From contig CAKMQH010000299.1 in assembly GCA_927911515.1 (NCBI GenBank), positions 1-11,638 of the forward strand: a stretch of 11,638 nt of DNA, given 5' to 3'. The notes below the pieces were generated by a model. That model was not told the origin of the DNA. It searched no databases and was given only the letters and a program-made list of their open reading frames with translations. The position numbers were made by a program, and so were the translations under genes. The stretch comes from an uncultured Neisseria sp. (GTDB lineage: Bacteria; Pseudomonadota; Gammaproteobacteria; Burkholderiales; Neisseriaceae). Every line of letters begins with the position of its first letter. Position 1 is the stretch's first letter. Positions 6,726-11,638 of the stretch are shown here, piece after piece.

Positions 6726-6832
6726 TATAGTGGATTAAAATAAAAATGAGAAAAGGCAGCAATGCTCATCGTGTACAGATCGTACATAAGGACGTTGGCA
6801 ACGCCGTATTATTACAATTTTCATCCACTATA
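6726..6832. mobile_element. Diverged short Correia element (CREE/NEMIS-type MITE)
   Basis: A 107-bp element bounded by the inverted termini TATAGTGGATTAAAAT and ATTTTCATCCACTATA (15 of 16 complementary), beginning and ending with TA. The interior keeps Correia landmarks in diverged form: AAGGC near the left end, GTACAGATCGTA mid-element and GGCAACGCCGTA near the right end. Its left 59 bases align with the less diverged copy starting at 11578. Correia elements are non-autonomous, about 100-155 bp, and occur in large numbers in Neisseria, where they can alter nearby transcription or be RNase III targets. The divergence suggests an old insertion. Confidence 0.8.
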
Positions 6833-6834
6833 TT

Positions 6835-6846
6835 TTCAGACGACCC
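6835..6846 (-). repeat. DUS (one mismatch) immediately right of the Correia element
   Basis: TTCAGACGACCC is the reverse DUS with the last base changed. With 6641-6652 it would form a 13-bp stem, GGTCGTCTGAAAA with TTTTCAGACGACC (6642-6654 and 6833-6845), now held about 180 bases apart. Confidence 0.75.
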
Positions 6847-6866
6847 CCTATCCTTTTTAACCCACC

Positions 6867-6912
6867 GTGTTTTGAAAAACACCTGCTCGTGTTGCAGGTT
6901 CGCTTCCGAACC
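6867..6912 (+). promoter_or_regulatory. Hairpin cluster in the der leader
   Basis: Three consecutive hairpins end 26 bases before the der ATG: GTGTTT/AAACAC (6867-6872, 6877-6882), ACCTGC/GCAGGT (6881-6886, 6894-6899) and GGTTCG/CGAACC (6897-6902, 6907-6912). The last two share the bases GGT and so exclude each other. AACAC can also pair with a second GTGTT at 6889-6893. The function is unknown; a leader switch is one possibility. No clear promoter is visible between the Correia element and der. Confidence 0.4.
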
Positions 6913-6938
6913 GACACTTGACACAGAAAGACCCAATC

Positions 6939-8396
6939 ATGAAACCTACCATCGCCCTTGTCGGACGTCGAACGTCGGCAAATCCACCTTGTTCAACCGC
7001 CTGACACGCACCAAAGACGCGCTTGTGCATGACCTACCTGGCTTGACCCGCGACCGCCATTACGGACACGGTAAAATCGGCAGCAAACCTTATCTCGTCA
7101 TCGATACCGGTGGTTTCGAGCCGGTTGTGGACAGCGGCATTTTGCACGAAATGGCGAAGCAGACTTTGCAGGCTGTCGATGAGGCCGACGCCGTCGTGTT
7201 CTTGGTGGACGGTCGCACCGGTCTGACCCCGCAAGACAAAATTATCGCCGACCGCCTGCGCCAAAGCCCGCGCCCCATTTATCTGGCGGTAAACAAAGGC
7301 GAGGGCGGCAATAGAGCCGTGCTTGCCGCCGAGTTTTACGAGTTGGCATTGGGCGAGCCGCACGTTATTTCCGGTGCGCACGGCGACGGCGTGTATTACC
7401 TGATTGAAGAAATTTTAGAAAAATTCCCCGAGCCTGAAGCCGAAGAAGCTGATGTAAAACATCCTGTTTTTGCCGTTATCGGCCGTCCGAATGTCGGCAA
7501 ATCCACGCTGGTTAACGCCATTCTCGGCGAAGAGCGCGTGATTGCCTTCGATATGGCGGGCACGACGCGCGACAGCATCCACATCGATTTCGAACGCGAA
7601 GGCAAACCGTTTACCATCATCGATACCGCAGGTGTGCGCCGTCGCGGCAAAGTCGATGAGGCGGTGGAAAAGTTCTCCGTTATCAAAGCCATGCAGGCGG
7701 TTGAGGCTGCAAACGTTGCCGTTTTGGTATTGGACGCGCAGCAGGACATCGCCGACCAAGATGCCACGATTGCCGGTTTCGCTTTGGAAGCAGGGCGCGC
7801 GCTGGTAGTTGCCGTCAATAAATGGGACGGCATCAGCGAAGAGCGGCGCGAACAGATCAAACGCGACATTTCCCGCAAACTGTATTTCCTCGATTTTGCC
7901 AAGTTCCACTTCATTTCCGCATTGAAAGAACGCGGTATAGACGGGTTGTTCGACAGCATTCAGGCAGCCTACAACGCTGCCATGATTAAGATGCCGACGC
8001 CGAAAATTACCCGCGTCCTGCAAAGCGCCATCGAGCGCCAACAGCCGCCGCGCGCAGGTTTGGTGCGCCCGAAAATGCGCTATGCCCACCAAGGCGGCAT
8101 GAACCCGCCCGTGATTGTGGTACACGGCAATTCGCTGCACGCGATTTCCGACAGCTATACGCGCTACCTGACCCAGACATTCCGCAAAGCCTTCAATTTG
8201 CAAGGCACGCCGCTGCGGATTCAATACAATGTTTCGGAAAACCCGTATGAAAACGCGGAAGACAAACCGAAGAAAAAAACCGCTGCGCCGCGTCAGCCTG
8301 AGCAACCGCATCGAAAAACGCGAGGGTCGCAAGGAAGAGAAAAACCGTTTTAAAAAGAAAACCAAAGTCAGTGTGAAAAAACAGTACAGCAAATAA
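6939..8396 (+). pseudogene. der: Ribosome-assembly GTPase Der (EngA), two frameshifts as written
   Basis: Der is an essential GTPase with tandem G domains and a KH-like C-terminus, needed for 50S subunit maturation. The product starts MKPTIALVGR at the ATG 6939, behind a weak AGAAAG site. A C is missing near 6969 (GGACGTCGAAC where GGACGTCCGAAC is expected), breaking the first P-loop GRPNVGKS. From there the correct frame runs through GLTRDR, DTGG, NKGEGG, the second P-loop GRPNVGKS (about 184-191), DTAGVRRRG and NKWDG to DKPKKK. An extra A in the A7 run 8273-8279 then diverts it to a stop at 8353. With six As it reads PLRRVSLSNRIEKREGR...KKQYSK to the TAA at 8394-8396. The two changes cancel and the repaired protein is 485 aa, the normal neisserial length. 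An open frame beginning upstream at 6746 is an artefact running through the Correia element. Sequence error is the likeliest cause. Confidence 0.9.
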
Positions 8397-8408
8397 ATCT
8401 GACTAAAT

Positions 8409-8437
8409 AAGGGGCGCGCCGCGAGGCGTGCCCCTTT
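8409..8437 (+). terminator. der terminator
   Basis: AAGGGGCGCGCC (8409-8420) pairs with GGCGTGCCCCTT (8425-8436) over a GCGA tetraloop with one wobble, then runs into TTTT. It starts 13 bases after the restored der stop. Confidence 0.9.
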
Positions 8438-8438
8438 T

Positions 8439-8678
8439 AGATTGCAGCCGGGGCGAATAGGGCGGTTGGAGGTAAATCTTCTTAAAGATTTTTAGCTAAG
8501 GTATTGTAATAAAAATGTTTTATCTGATAGTAAGGTCGTCTAAAAATCCAAATCTGCCAACCTATTCCCTATTGTAAAAATCGTTCGTATTGAAATGATT
8601 TGTATAATACATTAGGGTAAAAAATCGTTGAGAAGCCCGTTGTTTGATAGAGGTTTGCATATTCTTACGGAAAAATAG
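8439..8678. other. Non-coding AT-rich spacer between der and hfq
   Basis: No open frame with coding character is seen on either strand. The stretch holds a one-mismatch DUS (AGGTCGTCTAAA, 8533-8544) without an inverted partner and an isolated consensus TATAAT (8603-8608) lacking a recognisable -35 at normal spacing. I see no tRNA and no hairpin followed by a T run, so a small RNA cannot be supported from the sequence. Confidence 0.5.
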
Positions 8679-8708
8679 TTGGTAATTTTTCTCGTTCGGG
8701 TCTACAAT
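8679..8708 (+). promoter_or_regulatory. Probable hfq promoter
   Basis: TTGGTA (8679-8684, 4/6) and TACAAT (8703-8708, 5/6) at an 18-base spacing, giving a leader of about 50 nt before the hfq ATG. Confidence 0.5.
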
Positions 8709-8764
8709 CCGACTCATGTTCGTTTTCAAAACGATTTCAAAATCATAATAATGGAGCTTAGAAT

Positions 8765-9051
8765 ATGACAGCTAAAGGACAAATGTTACAAGATCCTTTT
8801 TTGAATGCGTTGCGTTAAGAGCACGTCCGGTTTCGATTTATTTGGTCAACGGTATCAAACTGCAAGGCCAAGTCGAGTCGTTTGACCAATACGTCGTTCT
8901 GCTGCGTAATACTTCCGTTACCCAAATGGTTTATAAACACGCGATTTCAACTATCGTTCCTGCCCGTGCTGTGAGTCTGCAACACGAGAACAAACCCCAG
9001 GCCGCTGCGGCTGCTCCGGTTCAAGTTGAGACCGTGCAACCTGCCGAATAA
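8765..9051 (+). pseudogene. hfq: RNA chaperone Hfq, interrupted as written
   Basis: Hfq is the hexameric Sm-like RNA chaperone that pairs small RNAs with mRNAs. The ATG at 8765 (GGAG at 8753-8756, 8 bases upstream) opens the canonical MTAKGQMLQDPFLNALR. Codon 18, normally Lys, reads TAA (8816-8818). Three codons later a C is missing (GTCCGG where GTCCCGG is expected, 8827-8828). Downstream, in the shifted frame, the Sm fold resumes: IYLVNGIKLQGQVESFDQYVVLLRN (Sm1) and the hallmark Sm2 YKHAISTIVPAR, then a short Gln/Ala/Pro-rich tail ending at a TAA at 9051. Restoring one C and AAA gives about 95 aa, the usual length. Only the part from 8842 is open as written, lacking the N-terminal helix that contributes to RNA binding. 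Flow- or homopolymer-type read errors are the likeliest explanation. Confidence 0.9.
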
Positions 9052-9077
9052 TGTATGTAACGCATTAATCGATTCTG

Positions 9078-9109
9078 ATACCTTACCGCTTGGCCGGTAA
9101 GGTATTTTT
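9078..9109 (+). terminator. hfq terminator
   Basis: A perfect 11-bp stem, ATACCTTACCG (9078-9088) and CGGTAAGGTAT (9095-9105), over a 6-base loop and followed by TTTT. It lies 26 bases after the hfq stop. Confidence 0.92.
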
Positions 9110-9112
9110 ATT

Positions 9113-9124
9113 TTCAGACAACCT
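9113..9124 (-). repeat. DUS variant downstream of hfq
   Basis: TTCAGACAACCT is the reverse DUS with one change (AGGTTGTCTGAA on the minus strand). It is unpaired and sits just upstream of the methyltransferase gene. Confidence 0.6.
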
Positions 9125-9141
9125 CTGTACGGTTTCATCTT

Positions 9142-9711
9142 ATGCAGCTCGAAAACATCCTCCCTTTTGCACACGCGCTTCTCAAACAAGCCTTAAAACC
9201 CAATGCCCGCGCTTTGGACGGCACGGCGGGAAACGGCAACGATACGCTGATGCTGGCGCGTTCGGTCGGCAGCGGCGGGAAAGTGTGGGCGTTTGACGTG
9301 CAAGAGCAGGCATTGGCGAACACCCGAATGCGCTTGGAAGAAGCGGGCATGGCGGATAGGGTAGAACTGATATGGGACGGACATGAAAACCTTGCCACCC
9401 ATATCCGCGAACCGCTAGACGCGGCGGTATTCAATTTCGGCTGGCTGCCCGGCGGCGATAAAAACTGTACGACAGAAGCGGCAACCAGTATCCGCGCGTT
9501 GTCATCCGCCTTATCGCTGCTGAAAACGGGCGGTTTGGCGGTTGCCGTCCTATATCCGGGGCATGAGGTGGGGCTGTATGAAGCGCAGGCAATCGAAGAC
9601 TGGGCGCAGCAGTTGCCACAGGATGAATTTGCCGTTTTGCGTTATGGCTTTATCAACCGCCGCAACCGCCCGCCGTATTTGTTGGCGTTTGAAAAGTTAC
9701 GTCAAGAATGA
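9142..9711 (+). CDS. Class I SAM-dependent methyltransferase, rRNA_methylase/YtqB (MnmM) family
   Basis: A 189-aa cytosolic Rossmann methyltransferase. Visible motifs: the SAM-binding motif I ALDGTAGNGNDTL (24-36), the acidic residue D52 ending strand 2 (VWAFDVQEQAL), the family signature FNFGWLPGGDK (97-107), LYPGHEVGLYEAQAIEDW (137-154) and a C-terminal NRRNRPPYLLAFEK. These are the hallmarks of the small family once named putative rRNA methylase. Its Bacillus member YtqB (MnmM) makes the terminal methylation of mnm5s2U34 in tRNA. A tRNA role here is inference. No Shine-Dalgarno is evident before the ATG at 9142, and no in-frame upstream start fits better. It is flanked by the hfq terminator upstream and the SirB2 gene 52 bases downstream. 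Confidence 0.82.
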   Translation: MQLENILPFAHALLKQALKPNARALDGTAGNGNDTLMLARSVGSGGKVWAFDVQEQALANTRMRLEEAGMADRVELIWDGHENLATHIREPLDAAVFNFGWLPGGDKNCTTEAATSIRALSSALSLLKTGGLAVAVLYPGHEVGLYEAQAIEDWAQQLPQDEFAVLRYGFINRRNRPPYLLAFEKLRQE

Positions 9712-9763
9712 ATGTTTGCGGTAGAATAGACGCTTCTTTCAAAAACAATAACGTGCGACCGCT

Positions 9764-10138
9764 ATGCAATATCTGTTTGTAAAATACAGCCATCAGATTT
9801 TCGTTACCATCACCATTTTGGTGTTCAATATCCGCTTTTTCCTGCTTTGGCGGCATCCCGATAAACCTTTGGCGGGTATCTGGAAAGCCCTTCCCCATCT
9901 CAACGACACCATGCTGCTCTTTACCGGCTTGTGGCTGATGAAGATTACCCACTTTTCGCCTTTCAATTCGCCGTGGCTCGGCAGCAAAATCCTGCTGCTG
10001 CTGGTTTACATCGGGCTGGGCATGGTCATGATGCGATCCCGTCCGCGTTCGCCGAAGTTTTACGCCATTTATGTTTTGTCGATGGCTTGCGTCGGTTGTA
10101 TCGTCTATCTTGCCAAAACCAAAACGCTGCCGTTTTAA
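9764..10138 (+). CDS. SirB2-family inner-membrane protein
   Basis: A 124-aa integral membrane protein with four predicted helices (about 8-28, 45-62, 73-92 and 98-119). The sequence pattern fits the SirB2 family: YSHQIFVTITILVFNIRFFLLWR at the start, LPHLNDTMLLFTGLWLM in helix 2, and W..SKILLLLVYIGLGMVMMR in helix 3. SirB was named from a Salmonella locus that affects invasion gene expression, but the biochemical role is not established and should not be assumed here. The ribosome site before the ATG is weak. The stop is 15 bases before folK, so the two are probably one transcript. Confidence 0.82.
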   Translation: MQYLFVKYSHQIFVTITILVFNIRFFLLWRHPDKPLAGIWKALPHLNDTMLLFTGLWLMKITHFSPFNSPWLGSKILLLLVYIGLGMVMMRSRPRSPKFYAIYVLSMACVGCIVYLAKTKTLPF

Positions 10139-10140
10139 AG

Positions 10141-10152
10141 AGGTCGTCTGAA
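10141..10152 (+). repeat. DUS forming the folK ribosome-binding region
   Basis: A perfect AGGTCGTCTGAA ends one base before the folK ATG (10154). With the preceding AG it makes AGAGG (10139-10143), the only Shine-Dalgarno-like sequence, about 10 bases from the start codon. Its position between two co-transcribed genes is unusual, since most DUS in this window sit in terminators. Confidence 0.88.
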
Positions 10153-10153
10153 A

Positions 10154-10648
10154 ATGCCGCCAACCCATTTTGCCGTCATCGCTTTGGGCAGCAACCTTGC
10201 CGACCCCGCCCGCCAAGTCCGCGCCGCATTGTCCGCGCTGGAGGCGCATCCGCAGATTCAAATCGAAAAAACTTCCTCGCTGTACGTAACCGCGCCGGTC
10301 GGCTACGACGATCAGCCTGATTTCGTCAACGCCGTTTGTTCCGTCCGCACTTCATTAGACGGCGTTTCGCTGCTTGCCGTGTTGAACCGCATTGAGGAGG
10401 ATTTCGGGCGGGAACGCACGTTTCGAAACGCCCCGCGCACGTTAGACTTGGACATCATCGATTTTGACGGCATCTCCAGCGACGACCCGCATCTGACCCT
10501 GCCGCATCCGCGCGCGCACGAACGCAGCTTTGTGATGAAGCCGCTGGCTGAAATCCTGCCCGATTTTGTTTTGGGCGGACACGGACAGGCGGCGGATTTG
10601 GCGGCTGCTTTGGGTGATGAAGGTGTACGCCTGTTGGAAGCCGTTTGA
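10154..10648 (+). CDS. folK: 2-amino-4-hydroxy-6-hydroxymethyldihydropteridine diphosphokinase (HPPK)
   Basis: FolK transfers pyrophosphate from ATP to 6-hydroxymethyl-7,8-dihydropterin, supplying the substrate for dihydropteroate synthase in folate synthesis. The 164-aa product is close to the family length. Motifs: ALGSNLADPARQVRAAL (10-26), TAPVGYDDQPDFVNAV (46-61), the HPPK signature RNAPRTLDLDII (91-102) with the metal ligands D98 and D100, and PHPRAHERSFVMKPLAEI (117-134). Translation starts in the DUS-derived leader. The 15-base gap after the SirB2 gene indicates co-transcription. A 20-bp DUS-containing hairpin follows about 80 bases after the stop, separating it from the deoxynucleoside kinase gene. 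PanB, encoded at the left of the window, consumes a folate cofactor, but the two sites are 9 kb apart here. Confidence 0.95.
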   Translation: MPPTHFAVIALGSNLADPARQVRAALSALEAHPQIQIEKTSSLYVTAPVGYDDQPDFVNAVCSVRTSLDGVSLLAVLNRIEEDFGRERTFRNAPRTLDLDIIDFDGISSDDPHLTLPHPRAHERSFVMKPLAEILPDFVLGGHGQAADLAAALGDEGVRLLEAV

Positions 10649-10725
10649 AGCAAGGTAGTGAAATAAAATGCCAGTTTGCTTTGAACGCGTGTCAAAGTTT
10701 CTATTTGAGGCAAACTAGTTTCAAG

Positions 10726-10780
10726 AGGTCGTCTGAAAAGGGAAATGGCTTGGAAGTTTCCTTTTTCAGACGACCTTTCA
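10726..10780 (+). terminator. Long DUS-pair terminator after folK
   Basis: AGGTCGTCTGAAAAGGGAAA (10726-10745) pairs with TTTCCTTTTTCAGACGACCT (10757-10776), a 20-bp stem with a single G-T wobble over an 11-base loop. Both arms contain a perfect DUS. Only three Ts follow, so termination may depend on the stem's strength. Confidence 0.8.
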
Positions 10781-10798
10781 AGAAGGACGGCGGCAGGT

Positions 10799-10827
10799 TT
10801 GGGCAAATTCCGTCGGTCTGATAAAAT
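10799..10827 (+). promoter_or_regulatory. Probable promoter of the deoxynucleoside kinase gene
   Basis: TTGGGC (10799-10804) and TAAAAT (10822-10827) are 17 bases apart, within 45 bases of the ATG and just after the folK terminator. Confidence 0.45.
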
Positions 10828-10868
10828 GCTCCTTTCCAAAATATCAAAACAATATCATTAATCAAACC

Positions 10869-11504
10869 ATGAACTACCGTTATATTGTCGTCGAAGGCTC
10901 CATCGGCAGCGGGAAAAACGCCTTGAGCCGCCGCCTTGCAGAACATTTCAGCGCGATGTCGCTGGCGGAAAACCCCGAACACAACCCCTTCCTCATGAAG
11001 TTTTACGCCAATGCCTCCCATCACGGCTTGGCAACCGAGCTTTTTTTCCTGATGCGCCGTGCGGAAAGCGTGGACATCATCAAAAACGAATACGCACAAG
11101 GCGGCATGGTCGTCGCCGATTTCCTGTTGGAAAAAGACCGGATTTTCACACCGGTCGTTTTGAATGAAGACGAGCAGCAGCTCTTCGCCGATTTGAAACA
11201 AAAAATCCTGCCCCAGTATCCCGCGCCCGATTTGGTGATCTACCTGCAAACCGCCGTGGACGGCAACCGCAAACGCCTGCAAAAACGCGGCGACGGCATC
11301 ATCAATCTTTTCCCCGAAGGCTATTTGGGGCGGATACACGAGGGATACAGCCAGTTTTTCCACCTTTATCAAAATTCCCCGCTGCTGACCGTCAATGCCG
11401 ACGAGTTGGATTTGCAAGGCAATGACGAACATTTCCAACTGTTGCTCAATGCGCTGAACGATTTGCAGGGAACGCGCAATTATCTGAATTTGAGCGACCG
11501 CTGA
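10869..11504 (+). CDS. Deoxynucleoside kinase (deoxyadenosine/deoxyguanosine kinase family)
   Basis: A 211-aa kinase of the dNK family, which phosphorylates deoxynucleosides to 5'-monophosphates in purine deoxynucleoside salvage. It has the P-loop VVEGSIGSGKN (7-17), ENPEHNPF (34-41), ELFFLMRRAE (57-66) in the substrate region, MVVADFLLEKDRIF (80-93) around the catalytic carboxylates, LVIYLQT (122-128) and a LID-like basic stretch NRKRLQKRGDG (133-143). The Walker A position normally Ser or Thr is Asn17 (AAC), and the usual Glu after the LID arginines is not obvious. Specificity cannot be told from sequence. The start has no clear Shine-Dalgarno, but MNYRYIVVEG is the natural N-terminus. In many beta-proteobacteria this gene sits between folK and panB. 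A Correia element follows 73 bases after the stop. Confidence 0.88.
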   Translation: MNYRYIVVEGSIGSGKNALSRRLAEHFSAMSLAENPEHNPFLMKFYANASHHGLATELFFLMRRAESVDIIKNEYAQGGMVVADFLLEKDRIFTPVVLNEDEQQLFADLKQKILPQYPAPDLVIYLQTAVDGNRKRLQKRGDGIINLFPEGYLGRIHEGYSQFFHLYQNSPLLTVNADELDLQGNDEHFQLLLNALNDLQGTRNYLNLSDR

Positions 11505-11577
11505 CGCAGTTTGCAAGATTGTGGTGAAACGCCGAAGCGGCTATGTTGGGGATTCATTTTATTTCCTGATCCGCTAC

Positions 11578-11638
11578 TATAGTGGATTAAATTTAAATCA
11601 GGACAAGGCGACGAAGCCGCAGACAGATACAGATAGTA
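11578..11638. mobile_element. Left end of a Correia element (CREE), cut by the window edge
   Basis: It begins with TATAGTGGATTAAATTTAAA, then CAGGACAAGGCGACGAAGCC and GCAGACAGATACAGATAGTA, very close to the known Correia left half. The right terminus lies outside the window. It follows the deoxynucleoside kinase gene, for which I see no hairpin terminator in 11505-11577. Confidence 0.92.

Noticed and set aside
6918..6923. Perfect TTGACA as a der promoter -35
   Set aside because: It is 15 bases from the start codon; a matching -10 would fall inside the gene and none is there.
6746..6938. N-terminal extension of der starting at 6746
   Set aside because: It arises only because the missing C puts the der body in that frame. 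It translates the Correia element and leader hairpins and resembles no Der N-terminus.
6434..8279. Phase-variable expression of yfgM and der through A7 runs
   Set aside because: Seven-base A runs are short for phase variation, der is essential, and neighbouring indels outside long runs (C losses) are better explained by sequence error.
8439..8678. A small RNA gene upstream of hfq
   Set aside because: Only an isolated TATAAT at 8603 supports it. There is no matching -35 and no terminator hairpin with a T run.

Overview
The window comes from a commensal Neisseria, most likely of the N. mucosa/sicca/macacae group. The 12-mer AGGTCGTCTGAA or its complement occurs without mismatch at eight sites, five of them in or beside terminators (295, 2141, 2982, 3044, 4611, 6641, 10141, 10726, with a ninth arm at 10765), and one-mismatch copies lie nearby. 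This is the DNA uptake sequence (DUS) dialect known from that group; meningococci and gonococci use GCCGTCTGAA. A diverged Correia-type element (CREE) at 6726-6832 and the left end of another at 11578-11638 support the genus. The encoded proteins all look neisserial housekeeping proteins. No phage, CRISPR, toxin-antitoxin or defence genes are visible.

Layout, left to right. A stand-alone tRNA-Thr(TGT) with its own promoter and terminator comes first (70-226). Next are panB and panC on the plus strand (326-2124), two steps of pantothenate synthesis, each with its own promoter and DUS-type terminator. On the minus strand follow trkA, the NAD-binding subunit of the Trk potassium system, and a periplasmic SIMPL-domain protein (2195-4477). 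Divergent from trkA is hisS, joined without a gap to a YfgM-like inner-membrane protein gene. A terminator, a DUS pair and a Correia element separate yfgM from der. Then come hfq, an rRNA-methylase/YtqB(MnmM)-type methyltransferase, a SirB2-family membrane protein, folK, and a deoxynucleoside kinase gene.

The most striking irregularity is a cluster of reading-frame breaks confined to 6.43-8.83 kb. There is an extra A in an A7 run in yfgM. In der there is a missing C inside the first P-loop and an extra A in an A7 run near the end. In hfq there is an in-frame TAA at codon 18 plus a missing C. Each is repaired by one base and gives a full-length, highly conserved protein. Der is essential in bacteria studied, so errors in the deposited sequence are the likeliest cause. 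The other nine protein genes read cleanly.

Other points worth a second look: a DUS that doubles as the folK ribosome-binding region; two terminators carrying the same one-base deletion in their second DUS arm; a Correia element lying between two inverted DUS arms downstream of yfgM; overlapping alternative hairpins in the der leader; and an Asn where Ser/Thr normally ends the Walker A motif of the deoxynucleoside kinase. I found no convincing new multi-gene system. This is a core housekeeping region with unusual small-scale repeat architecture.
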